64,000 nt of DNA from positions 14,026,759 through 14,090,758 of the forward strand of contig CM022678.1 of the NCBI GenBank assembly GCA_012295275.1, written 5' to 3'. This document shows positions 1 to 40,440 of this stretch, in pieces. Positions within the stretch are counted from its first letter, which is position 1. Every line of letters begins with the position of its first letter. The position numbers and the translations under genes are program-made. The notes below the pieces were generated by a model. That model ran no database searches. It had not been told where the DNA came from and saw nothing but the letters and a program-made list of their open reading frames with translations. The DNA is from Chrysomallon squamiferum (Eukaryota > Mollusca > Gastropoda > Neomphalida > Peltospiridae).

Positions 1-1078
1 AAATCTTTTAACAGAAACAGGATACATCATTCCTTTTGCAGAGTTAAAACAAAAATATAACAAGGAACCTTTTTAAAGTACAAAACTGGTAATTCATAGT
101 ATCTCTGAAAAGTGGAAATGCATTGTCCGACAATTACAAGGACAGATAAATCTATATAATACTTTGTATATGTTATTAATGACAAAAATTAATAAAGGTT
201 GTGGTGAGTATTATAATATACTGTCTAGGAATGTAGATCTGCCAACAGCACAAATAATAAATGATGACACCTACCCATTAATATGCAAAAAGGTATATTT
301 AACACCCAGATTATGTACTAAACCAATCATTCGTTGATGTTCAGTATAAAACAGAATAATAGTTTTCTTTGTAGGATTGGGATTTGGGATGATGCACTTT
401 GCACATTCTGTAAAGAACACGAGGAAACAATCATGCACCTTTTTGTAAAATGTTCCAAAGTGACTTTTGTTGGCAAAAATTGGAATCTTGGATTTTTTAT
501 GTTACTGGACACCTTACAATTAATTATAAATGATAGAAAAATAATACTTGGTTTACATACAGAACCATAAATACTTAATCATTTAATTTTAATAACTAAA
601 TGATATCTATATAATGCTTGTGTAGCTAACACTTCACTATCATTTCCTCATTGTCTAGCCATGGTAAAACATTATTATATGATAGAAAAAATAAATAATA
701 CCACAAATAAATTTGCAAGGTGACAATCATATTAAAAAGTGGTGCCTCTTTGTTGCTGTACTTGAAGCCATTAAATAAGTATTCCTTGTTTCTTTTTTCA
801 ATTAAAGTTGGTTTAATCAACTGGTTTTTAAATGAATCTGTAAAAATATATATTTAATATAACCATGTAGATATATCAATCAGGTAAAAAAGGAGCTCTG
901 TTGTGAAAGACCCCATATGTTTTTGTAAATACTTGTTATATATGGTGTAAGTATTTTTTATTTTTGTTCCTTGTATTTATATTTTGTAAATCATGTTTTG
1001 TAAACTGTACCATTGCCAAAAAAAAAATATATATATATAAAAATAATATAAAAAGAAATATAAAAAAAAAATATAAAA
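1..1078 (+). mobile_element. 3' end of a degenerate LINE (non-LTR retrotransposon)
   Basis: Frame 2 from base 2 reads NLLTETGYIIPFAELKQKYN, typical of the stretch just before the end of a LINE ORF2. In another frame, bases 334-480 give a zinc-knuckle-like segment (CTFCKEHEETIMHLFVKC), the zf-RVT pattern found after the reverse transcriptase of L1/Tx1-like elements. About 590-700 resembles the terminal helix of the same ORF (ITK..LYNACVAN, then YYMIEKI). Frames change several times and stops interrupt, so it is dead. An AT-rich 3' region ends in A/TA-rich DNA at about 1018-1078, taken as the tail. It lies antisense inside the ASAP gene. The 5' part is outside the window, and the right limit is approximate. 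Confidence 0.7.
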
Positions 1079-1276
1079 AATATCATTTTGGTTCAGGTTT
1101 TGCCATTCAATTTTGGGCTGTGGAAACAGTGTTATTAGCATAGCTAATCTGCACACAGGGTTGAAACTTATAAATAATAAACATTATTTTAAAATATTTG
1201 AATGAACAGCACTATAAAGAAGAAGAAAACAAACAGTATATTAGGACCATGAGTCTGATTAAAGCTGGAGACTTAC

Positions 1277-30627
<29,351 letters not shown>

Positions 30628-30660
30628 TTCCTTTACATAAATGACATTTTTTATATAATC

Positions 30661-30730
30661 TAAACAATATTTTACGCACTCTTCCGCTTCGCTTATCTTT
30701 CAATACAGGAAGTGGACCGTACTTTCCGCG
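30661..30730 (-). promoter_or_regulatory. Putative ASAP promoter segment with ETS-like motifs
   Basis: Upstream of the first coding exon. CpG-richer than its surroundings, with CTTCCGC at 30681 and ACAGGAAGTG at 30705-30714, both fitting the ETS core GGAA/TTCC. The transcription start is not visible. A TTGTTTAG acceptor-like site at about 30661 means an untranslated first exon could lie further upstream. Confidence 0.3.
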
Positions 30731-31000
30731 CATGATTCTCACGAAGAAAAACGTTAGTAGTAAGCCAAGCTGCAATTTAGGCTGATTAGCGGTTGTAGCA
30801 ATTACTGCTCAGAAATGTTTTATTATTGTTTTATTTATTTGTTAATTAATTAATATATAACTAGTATTTATTTATTTAGATAATTACTTAATTAAATTAC
30901 ATTTACAAGTAATATTAATATTTAATCCATTTTCTATCTGTCGCTTATTTTCTAGACAGTTGCCCAGATTTAAGACAGTTCGAATATAATGAGTTACTGG

Positions 31001-31049
<49 letters not shown>
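31001..31049. repeat. (ATT)n microsatellite
   Basis: About 49 bp of uninterrupted ATT/TTA repeats upstream of ASAP. Confidence 0.95.
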
Positions 31050-31051
<2 letters not shown>

Positions 31052-31599
31052 TAGTATGTCTATTAAGATATTATGATATCTAATAAATAGGTTAAAAACA
31101 TTGAAAGAAAATACTTGTTTCGTTTGCCAGTGACCCCTACCACTTCTTTCTCAGTCTCTCCATAAACAAATATATTAAATAACAAATTTGATAAGAGATG
31201 ATACATAAAAAGCTAAATACAATATGATTATGTTGTTCTTGTTCTACTGTTATAGCGATATTTGTTATAATACAAGACCAATGCTAGGCATGTTAGGTAT
31301 ATAAATATGGACGTGACAGAATCTGGCATACTTAGCCCTAAAACACCTAAAATCAAAATTTTATAAATGCATGCTCATCCTTTGCGGTCGGATGCTGAAA
31401 ATGCATTTGCTACTAAAATAATGTGTAGCAGCTGCTGCAAAACGCAAACTCCTTCCTGCGGCCGGCCTCACAAACGTCAATTGTTTGCACTCAAAGGAAA
31501 ATAGTTTTTTCAATGCAGTGTATCTAACTGACCATATTTATTAACGTTTCTGGAATGGGACAGCAAGCCCAAATTACCCTAAAACAAATTTAACATTTG

Positions 31600-32640
31600 T
31601 TACGGCATCTTGTACGACAATTGCAGGAAATCGGCTTGAAAATGTCAGATTTTTGCGAAGGCACGTCAAAAAAACAGGGGCAAATACTGTGGTACTGTTG
31701 GGTATTTAAAGCAGCAATGCTCGCAGTGATGAGTTGCAAGACGACAAGACTAAATTTTCCGAAATGAAACATTGCAGGTGAATCGCAATCAGCACTCGAA
31801 AGCCACGTGAACGTCCATCAGAACACCATTTGACGGGAAAGGTATCAGTAGTTTCAGAAATGGAAGACCTCGCATAAACTAACAGCAGCAGAAGACGGCT
31901 ATGTCGGGGTTATGCAACGAACAGTGCTAGGAACATACTTGGTTTTGAGAAGCGTGCCTGCTCAAACGATTAGTAACCGACTTCGAGAAGCTGGTCTACG
32001 GCCCAGAAGACGTATGTTGGTTCATCTCTGCAACGTTATTATCAGTCAACCAGTTCACTGGAGCGCTAATATACAGGGATGAAACTTGGGGAACTAGTTC
32101 GAGTATAATTCGACACGAATCACATTTTCTTTAACAGCGACGTGATGGACAACATCGTGCTCGCATACGTTTAAATGAACATTTTGCCAAAAACTGCAAT
32201 ACCCAAGTTCGGAGATGGAGAGTCATGATCTGGAGAGCCAGTTCATATACCGGCAGACGTAAACTTAGGTTTGTACAATGCAACCTGACAGCTACCGGGA
32301 TCGATAGAGAAACTCTTTCAGCAGAGCAGTGCCAGGCCGCATAGTCATGCATAACAAAGCTTTTCCTATAGAATGAAACATTAATGTACTGCCATGGCCA
32401 TCAAAATCGCCAGATCTCAAACCCACTGAACATCTGTGGGACGAATTGGACAGACGTGTTCGTCAGCGTGACCTGGAGTCTTGGAGCTTTCTCATCTGTC
32501 ACCTGCACTGCAGAAAGAACGGGTAGGATTCCACGTGCTCGAATTCAGATTCATTCAATCTATACCAAGGATATGTCGCGCAGTGACTGCTGCTGTTGGT
32601 GGCCATCCTTTAGCAGTGTAGTTTGTCCATAGCAAGAACA
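31600..32640 (+). pseudogene. Tc1-like transposase remnant (Tc1/mariner, DDE)
   Basis: In shifting frames the region gives NGRPRIN (the GRPR motif between the helix-turn-helix subdomains), IRHESHFLLQRRDGQHRAR (first catalytic region), VRRWRVMIWRASSYTGR (the VMVWGGIS region), FQQSSARPHSHA (normally QDNARPH) and LPWPSKSPDLNPTEHLWDEL (third region). The first Asp reads His and the second reads Ser; the final Glu remains. With the frameshifts this is dead. Terminal inverted repeats could not be defined. Less AT-rich than flanking DNA. Confidence 0.8.
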
Positions 32641-33824
32641 TTGTCACATACTCATATCAAATTTTACTGATATGGTCATACATTATGAAATTCTGCCACT
32701 TTGTATCAAAGATATAATTCCACGAACATTTCGCCTACGCATTTCTTGTTTTGACAATTTATAAATTATTACACAGATATTTCAGTGACAAATTAAATCA
32801 GTAACATTAATTTTTTTATATAACTAGCAATTTAACGAGAAGCAAAGCTTATGAAAGTAGTTAACAACAGTTGTACAGATTGACAAAGAACAAACATGTA
32901 TGTTTTGTTTTTGATGTTGTCGTTGGCGTAAAATTACTGTTATTATTACATTTAGCTCTTGCCAAAAAATAGTAATTTATTGTTATGGCATATATATATA
33001 AACGTCTGGCTATTTCTTTCAAACTACACATATAACTGAATTAATAATAAATGAATGTGAATGTATATTTCTGTTCTCATTTCTTAATTGTTATAATGAG
33101 TTTGCTTAATTATTAAGCTGACTGCATAAAACTCAGATGATGATTCCATTATTGCATATTAGTAATAAAAACCAATTGGGTGCAGTTACAATTTACTAAC
33201 AAATCTCTTTATAACGCCGCTATTTCGGTGCTCGTCTGATTTTTTAAATCTAACAGTTCACCTATTTATATCGCCAGTATTCACGTTTTCTCGAAGAATT
33301 ACATAATGGAAATTTGTTTGGAAATCACTGATACGACATCGAATGATTTTTATAATAGTAAACAGGAGGTTAGGGATGCTTCTTTATACATTAAGAAAAC
33401 ATTTTATTTTTATAGTTACTGCTGGTACCATAAACAATATCGTTTAGTCGTACATACACACAGTACAAGCAGCAATATGGCTCAGAAATCGTCGTGACAT
33501 AAATAAAGGTCATCTAGCTAGAATCGTTACCAACCGTATGGTTAGCCAGGAATACCTAAAGAACTAACTCTGGTAGATAATCAGATATGCATAGAAATGA
33601 CCGTTTGGCCTGCTCTCCGCCATTTGATACTCGTGCTAGATCGCGAAGGGCAGTAGAAGGGAGATAAGTTTATGTATATTTAAATACAGGCGTCCTTCAC
33701 AACAGCTTACTCTGATTAGGATATTAGTTATTCAGTCATCAGTTCTGAAGCATTTACTGTAGGCGAGACTCGGCGAAGGAGTTATAGGCTATTAGTCATC
33801 TTAAGCCGTCCAGACCGTTGGTCA

Positions 33825-33832
33825 GTGTAACC
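33825..33832. repeat. Target site duplication, left copy (GTGTAACC)
   Basis: The 8 bp directly outside the left terminal repeat of the hAT element match 36664-36671 exactly. Eight bp is the hAT hallmark. Confidence 0.95.
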
Positions 33833-33847
33833 CAGTGGTTCTCAACC
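33833..33847 (+). repeat. hAT terminal inverted repeat, left
   Basis: CAGTGGTTCTCAACC; 14 of 15 bases pair with the right end. Confidence 0.95.
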
Positions 33848-33975
33848 TTTTTCTACTCTCGACATACCTACGAGCGCATGAAACTGTCGCGACACAGTAA
33901 TAATTTTAAATATTATATGATGAAATCGTAAAATAAATTAAAAAATACATATATGGACTTGTCTGATACAGTTTA

Positions 33976-35809
33976 TTATGTTAGTATCCCAGAACTGCCA
34001 CTTACGTAGTGTGAAACTTGTGCCTGGTTTTGTCTTATGACTTCTTGAATATTTGGTCGTATGTGCGATGAGCAAACTCTCATTTCTTCTTCAGTGGAAC
34101 GTAGTCTTTCTCTCTTCTTATTTTTTATATTATTTAAGGTTGAAAAGCCCAATTCACACAAGAAGTAGAGAATTGTAAAAGAACTAACAGGGCTTTTTCA
34201 GCTAATGCGGGAAATTCCTTTTGTATTGAAATCCAAAATGTGACGATATCTACCTCAGAATGCTTTATTTTAAGACTGCGGTCACTTGAAATGGTAGCCA
34301 ATTCTTCTTCTTCGCATAATTTAAACCCAATATTAGAAGGAACATCTACAAAAGGATTACGAACCCAGTCGTACTTTTCAGCGACGGAAAGTAGTGGTCG
34401 ATGTTTTCTTCGAGCGCTGTCAGATGCTCAACCACGATAGGGATCATTTCTTTAGTGCAGTTAGTACGCATTGTAGGAAACACATCAAACTCACCCAACT
34501 TTGCTCTGTTTTTCCAAATAACAATTTTCTTTTTAAGGGCAACCAATTTATCTGTCGAAGTTAGAATATTTTCGTTTCGACCTTGCATACTACTGTTCAC
34601 AATATTAAGTTGACCAAATATTTCCGTTAAATATTCCATTTTGGCCATCCAGAATTCACATCGAAGATATTTACAAAATCTTTCGTGCTTTTCTTTATCA
34701 AAAAATACTATTAATTCCTTCTGTAATTCATGAACGCGAGTTAACACTTTACCTTTTGACAGCCATCGAACGTCGGTATGCACGAGTAAGCGAACATGTT
34801 GAGAATTGACAATTTCAACTACTTGATGTAACACTTGCTTCAAATCTTCTTGTGATACTTTTGAAACTAAAACTTCTCTATGTAAAAAGCAATGAGTACG
34901 AACAAGATTTGGATTTTCTTTCTGTGCTAGTGATGCAAAACCTTTAATGCAGCCTACCGTACATGGTGCACCATCAATACAAATACCAACACAAAACTTC
35001 CACGTCAAATTCATTTTTTTATGATAGCCGGTTATCATATCAAAAATATCTTGACCTCTAGTAGTTGTTGGCATTTCTTTACAACACAAAAACGGATTGA
35101 TTATTTCATCGTCGTTAATGAAACGAACAAATACAAGCAATTGAGCACTGTTACTGATATCGGTCGATTCATCAACTATTAAAGCAAATTTAGATCCTTC
35201 AAGTTTTTTCTGAACATTAGTTTCAATGTTGTCAGATAAATCTACAATTCTCCTGTGTATTGTATCATTTGAAAGCGGAATTTTACTAATTTCTTTTTCA
35301 GCTCTTTCGCCTAACATGGATTTCACCATCTTTTTACAAGCGGGAAGGATAACTGACTCGGCAAGAGTGTGGGATTTGGATTTCATTGTTATTATTTCAG
35401 CTACCTCAATTGAAGCGAGTTGAGCCCGTTCAGACACCGTCATTGTTTTCTGAAAAACATTGCGTTGCTTTGATTGCTGTTGTAACAGTCTTTGAAAATA
35501 ATTAAGATCTTTATCTTGTAGGTAGGAATGTTTAGTCGTGAAATGTCTTTGTAATTTATTTGGTACCATGGATTCATTGGCCATTTTTTCACCACAAACT
35601 ATACATAATGGACATGGTTGAGCAACATCTCCTGACCAAGAAAATCCAAACTTCAAATAATCATCACAATACCGTCTATTATGGTGAACTTTTGCCTTTT
35701 TTGTGCTGGATTTTGTGGGCTTCATTGTATGTTCTGTTTCAACCTCACACCCGTCACTAATCCTTATTTTTAACAAATTTATCCATTGTGAAGGGGTATT
35801 CATAAGCAA
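33976..35809 (-). pseudogene. hAT transposase, ZBED5/FAM200-like, with two frameshifts
   Basis: The main open part (35809-34346) has 487 codons. A BED-like zinc finger lies at C69/C72/H89/H94, preceded by YLKFGF. The first acidic site is D213 in FALIVDESTDIS, the second D279 in CIDGAP, then the hAT motif C307-FL-H310 and VRWLSKG at 347-353. A one-base shift near 34384-34390 moves the reading to AEKYDWVRNPFVDVP, and a second near 34160-34170 moves it to CELGFSTLNNIK, the end of the dimerisation domain, stopping at 33976. The stretch between IVNS and HTDVRW is shorter than I expect for the family, suggesting an in-frame deletion. Domesticated vertebrate relatives are ZBED5 and FAM200. Confidence 0.9.
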
Positions 35810-36648
35810 TTAACACGCGCGTATTCTAACCAGTAACAGTAAACAACAGGCAGTGTTAAACTGATCCGTGTGTCAACGGTCAACCTCCTGTGTCAAAACT
35901 GGAACATTAAGTAGTGTTCAAATTTTTTTTTTCACTCAATCACCTTCTGAAATATATAGTAAAAACTAACCTTTATTCTACCAATGCAATAACAAAAACT
36001 GAATATCTTTATTTAACTCAAGTATTGCGAACTAAAAACAATAGCTTGAAAGTACGTGAACAACACTGATTCTGAGCTAAACAAATTGAAAAATATGCAA
36101 GCACAGAAAACAGCGTTCAGTTCTAGTTATGATTAGTCATAAGCTAATTTAGTTTAAATTGATCTGTAATTTTGAGGTCAAAATTAAGTGGACAGTACGA
36201 TAGAGTTTGATGTAAGTAAATAGTAAACACTGTTAAGAACAGATTTGCCGAGACGACAGATTTGCAAAGTCTGCTCTAACTAGCATAATTTCTTAACTAA
36301 ATACACCTAGTTAGCTACATCTCTTTACTAATAAGTGTTTAAGAATGACAGTAATTTAAAACACAGCGAAGTTAATTCGGCAATCGGCATTATGCACGCG
36401 CACACACGACCAGTGCGGAACAACACCACACACACAACCTATCACACTGACGTCTCATGGGCAACTGATCGACCTTGAGCGAAAGGTGCAAAGGTTGGTG
36501 GCCGCCACTGATCAGTGGACTTTGAATGTGTGCATATTCATTGGAGAAAGGAAGTTCCTTCCTCCAAGGCATATTAGTAGAACACGAAACCGAGATTTAT
36601 GCACATTGTCCGTGTTTTCAGGTGTTCGTCACAAAGTTTCGACACCGC

Positions 36649-36663
36649 GGTTGAGAATCACTG
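36649..36663 (-). repeat. hAT terminal inverted repeat, right
   Basis: GGTTGAGAATCACTG, the inverse of the left end with one mismatch. Confidence 0.95.
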
Positions 36664-36671
36664 GTGTAACC
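36664..36671. repeat. Target site duplication, right copy (GTGTAACC)
   Basis: Identical to 33825-33832. Confidence 0.95.
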
Positions 36672-37555
36672 GATAGAAATAGCCAAAAAGCACTGTCCTC
36701 TAAACAAGCATATAATTACATAATGGTCGTATATATTTATATATTGAAGTGATATGTTCATAAACTGATGTGTATTTATTTCTCCTTATTGTTAGTAGTA
36801 TTTTAGTAATGTTTTCTTTGTGGAATGAATCGAGTGTAAAAATATCTTCGATCTGTTGTTCACGAATATTTGTTTACTGTCGGTCATTGACCGTTTTCAT
36901 AAAAAGGTCAATCAATGGCTACTCTGTTGGTTTGTTATTAATCTAAAGGTTACAGCACACACAAAAAAAGATGGAATAAATTTCAGAAATCTGTCGGATA
37001 TAGATTAGTTTGTACAATATCGTCATCTTTAGGCAGCATATCGTCCAATGAACACACAGCAAAATACGCAACCATATACACACAAAAGATTTATGAAACG
37101 AAATGTGCAACGTTGTCATGTTCTTGAGGTTTTCAGTCATTTTTTAATTAGTTATTCGCCATATTGCTGCCTGCAGCGGCAGCCTCAGTAACTTCCGTCA
37201 AAACTCAAATAAATGGCCTTTGTTAAAGATAATGCAACACGAGATAAGCCCTAAAAAAAAAAATAAAAAAAAAAAATTAAAAATTCGAATCCTATTGTTA
37301 TTTATTTTTCAGTTATTGTTAAAACTTTTTTCAATAATTTTTGTTTTGTATTTTGTGTTTGTTTTTGTTGTTGTTTTGTTTTGAATTTTTTATTATTATT
37401 ATTAATCAACGTCCGATTTTAAATATTGTTTTCTCATGCTTGAAGTGACCCTGTTTAAACTTCTTACCATTATGAACGCGATCACATAACAATACTTGTA
37501 GCACGGCTACAGTTTGCATAACCTGTCTCAATACGTTATCTCATTTATACTTTGT

Positions 37556-37564
37556 ACTTCCGGG
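37556..37564 (+). promoter_or_regulatory. ETS-type motif in the putative promoter of the 62-aa membrane protein gene
   Basis: ACTTCCGGG is the reverse of CCCGGAAGT, a near-perfect ETS/GABP site. Such sites are common in promoters of nuclear genes for mitochondrial proteins in animals. Two candidate donors follow, after 37887 (GTAAGC) and after 37911 (GTAAAG), so a first untranslated exon probably lies between. Confidence 0.35.
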
Positions 37565-38658
37565 TAAACTAGCCGGTTCTACGGATGCCAAAATTCTGAA
37601 TTGAAACACATACAAACAAAAAAGCACATAACATGTGATTACAAAAAAAAAAAAAAAACATTATAAACATTGAGATATTTGATGTAATTTATTTTAATAT
37701 ATTTCCTTTTGCTGAAGGTCGTGGGCAATGTTAACATGCAAATGAGCACGTGTAGTTTTTCGTAGACTGAACATATTTTGTTCAGTTCGCAGAGATTCCG
37801 TAACGGAAAACTGGCTTTAAAAGACGCATAATCACCAGTATAGTTTGACATTGACCGACCTTGAACGTAGTATTGTTCAGCCAAGAAGTAAGCAACTCTC
37901 GAAATTTAGAGGTAAAGTTCTTTTTTTTCTTTTATATTCTAATTCGTGAATACAAATATTTTCAGAATGTAGTAAAATATACTTCTTAATATAATTAGGA
38001 GTAGCTTTTAAAACAAAATCATGAATAAATACTTAATAGGATATGAAAATGTAATAGAAATCACGTTTTAATGTTTATGGTTTATGGTTCATTGTCCATT
38101 TTGTTCAGTTATATTAGTGATTCGCAGTAACAATGAATATAATAGTTAACTTTGTTCGAAAAAAAAAAAATAACGAGAAGAGAGATGAAAAAAAAATTGA
38201 TAAAAGATATTTTTATTTTATTTCAACGGGTATTTCACAGTTGACATTGATTCTCGAATCGATCATATCGCACATAATTTGGATCAACATTTATTATATT
38301 TATTGTCTAATTCTTTTGTGCTCGTAGATGAATTTTTCCTTTTTGTTTATTTATAAAATAATAGCTGCGAAACTACGTTTCTTCCTATCGATCAGAAAAG
38401 TGACAATGAATAATTTTCTTGCAGTGAAAAAGATACATATTTTTCTTTGACTCTAAAATTAATGTTGCGAAATAGCCTGCTGCATACTTTGGCTTTGAGG
38501 AATTACAAAGTTAAAAACTTGGCGTTGAAACAATTATTATTATTTTTTTGTCTATTAATTGTTTTTCATTATAATTATTGAGATGCGTTTTTAACGTGCA
38601 TGAAACATGGACATACATTTATTTATATTTGGAGATTTTTTTTTTTCTCCTTTTCCAG

Positions 38659-38719
38659 ACTGCTAGTTGAAGACACTGCCGTAACTGAACAAGTAAACAT
38701 ATCTCTTAAAAACACAAAG
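38659..38719 (+). other. Leader exon, copy 1 (61 nt)
   Basis: Flanked by TTTTCCAG and GTAAAA. It has no ATG, and the coding exon downstream begins with its own ATG at the acceptor, so it is read as 5' untranslated. Confidence 0.6.
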
Positions 38720-39112
38720 GTAAAATAATTTTCATTGTTTCTCAAATACTATGTGCTTTTTAATAGGAAATTTGCCATAGTTTAAATTACTGGTGGCTTA
38801 AGAAGTGACAGATAAGAAGATCAGTCTTATTCAGTGTTCTTATTCCTTTGATTGGTTATCAATTATGTCAGGTGATTCCCTTAAACATATTTTTCTTTCA
38901 CTCTAAAATTAATGTTGCGAAATAGCCTGCTGCATACTTTGGCTTTGAGGAATTACAAAGTTAAAAACTTGGCGTTGAAACAATTATTATAATTTTTTTG
39001 TCTATTAATTGTTTTTCATTATAATTATTGAGATGCCTCTGTTTTTAACGTGCATGAAACATGGACATACATTTATTTATATTTGGAGATTTTTTTTTTT
39101 CTCCTTTTCCAG

Positions 39113-39173
39113 ACTGCTAGTTGAAGACACTGCCGTAACTGAACAAGTAAACATATCTCTTAAAAACACAAAG
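39113..39173 (+). other. Leader exon, copy 2 (61 nt)
   Basis: Same sequence and splice sites as copy 1, 454 bp downstream. It could be used instead of, or in addition to, copy 1. Confidence 0.6.
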
Positions 39174-39381
39174 GTAAAATAATTTTCATTGTTTCTCAAA
39201 TACTATGTGCATTTTAATAGGAAATTTGCCATAGTTTAAATTACTGGTTTCTTGAGAAGTGACAGATAAGAAGATCAGTCTTATTCAGTGTTCTTATTCC
39301 TTTGATTGGTTATCAATTATGTCAGGTGATTCCCTTAAACATACCTTTAGATACCAGCTATTAATTACTTGTTCTTTTCAG

Positions 39382-39570
39382 ATGAAAGCTGGTTTGGCAC
39401 ATTATCTTCAGTTCAAGTACATGAAGTTCTACTCATTTCTGACAGTACCACCAATACTGATCTACTTGGTGAACTTCCTCACAGTCGAAAACCACAACTA
39501 TTATGAAACGTACAGGATTGGACAAAAGCGTCAGGAAATGTTACAAAAAGAATGGAGTTCACAATCATAA
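39382..39570 (+). CDS. Small single-span membrane protein, 62 aa (possibly UQCC5/SMIM4-like)
   Basis: Starts MKAGLAHYLQFKYMKFYSFL; the ATG directly follows a TTTTCAG acceptor. A hydrophobic segment at about residues 17-34 (FYSFLTVPPILIYLVNFL) follows a basic/aromatic N-terminus. The polar tail reads NYYETYRIGQKRQEMLQKEW. This plan is common in small mitochondrial inner-membrane proteins. The tail pattern (aromatic pair, x-T-Y-R, then R-Q) recalls UQCC5/SMIM4, a complex III assembly factor, but the match is weak and I give no symbol. An AATAAA at 39801-39806 is a plausible polyadenylation signal. The reading frame and splice context make a real gene likely; function is uncertain. Confidence 0.6.
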   Translation: MKAGLAHYLQFKYMKFYSFLTVPPILIYLVNFLTVENHNYYETYRIGQKRQEMLQKEWSSQS

Positions 39571-40321
39571 CATTATTTTGAATGGCTGTTGCTGTGACTT
39601 AGAAATTGAAAATCAGGAATATTGTGTATTGTAAAAATAGTGCTATGTCAAGTGGGGTTCAGTCAGGTGATTGTAAGGGGAAATTTAAATTAAATTAATG
39701 TTTCTTAACATCTTTTGTTTGTTTGTTATTTATTTATTTTTTTCTACTTTTTCATAATTAACTGAGTTTGGTGTTTGATTTTATTGCAATTTAATAGGTG
39801 AATAAAATGTAAACAGAAACCTAGACCATAAAAACTGAAAGAGATGAAATATAACTGGGCAGTTGTTAAAAATTGTGACCCACTAGGTTACTGAAAGCTG
39901 ATTTGTGTTAATTAGAATATTGATTGTATGAGGTGATGAAATGTGGAGCAGAAACATAATAAGGGAAGGTAGTAATTAAACGCTGTTAACCCCTACGCAC
40001 ATCGCAAAAAATGAGAACATTTGAATAAACAACTGTAGATAAAAAAAAGTTTCCTTTTTCAGATAAATGTTTAAGATTTTTGGCAAAAAGGAAATGAATA
40101 TACAGATTACATAATAATGATGTATAATGTCACTGCTTTAGCCATAAAAAGTTGAAATATGGTTTATGAAATTTTATTTGTCTTTGTTATCACCTAGTTT
40201 TTTTGCACTACTTAAGTCTACAAAAATAAGCTGATTATTGATTCCTGAAGTATTTTAACCTCATAAAATTTATTTCACAGATTTTAAATAAACCATGATA
40301 GTAGTATAATAATGTATATAA

Positions 40322-40440
40322 ACATACACCCACCCACCCACCCACACACACACCCACACACACACACATACACCCACCCACACACACACACATACACACA
40401 GACACCCACACACACATACACAGACACACAGACACACATA
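40322..40440. repeat. CA/CACC minisatellite
   Basis: About 120 bp of mixed CACACA and CACCCACC units with ATAC and AGAC interruptions. Confidence 0.9.

Larger units (their letters stand above)
33833..36663 (-). mobile_element. Complete hAT transposon with ZBED5-like transposase
   Basis: 2,831-bp element bounded by CAGTGGTTCTCAACC and the inverse of CAGTGATTCTCAACC, flanked on both sides by GTGTAACC. One minus-strand transposase gene occupies most of it, leaving about 0.85 kb of leader and 0.14 kb of trailer. Exact target duplication and recognisable ends imply a fairly recent insertion, but the transposase is frameshifted, so this copy would need a helper. The CAGTGGTTCTCAACC type of end is shared with Charlie/Buster-like hATs. 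Confidence 0.95.
38435..39343 (+). repeat. Recent 450-bp tandem duplication containing a leader exon
   Basis: Copy 1 is about 38435-38884 and copy 2 about 38885-39343, offset 450 bp at the start and 454 bp after a 4-bp CTCT insertion in copy 2. I count about six substitutions, so identity is about 98-99%. Each copy has a polypyrimidine tract, TTTTCCAG acceptor, 61-nt exon and GTAAAA donor. Confidence 0.95.

Noticed and set aside
30648-30658. TATATAAA on the minus strand as a TATA box for ASAP
   Set aside because: It is only about 20-30 bp before the start codon, too close for a transcription start to precede the ATG; a splice acceptor-like TTGTTTAG is next to it.
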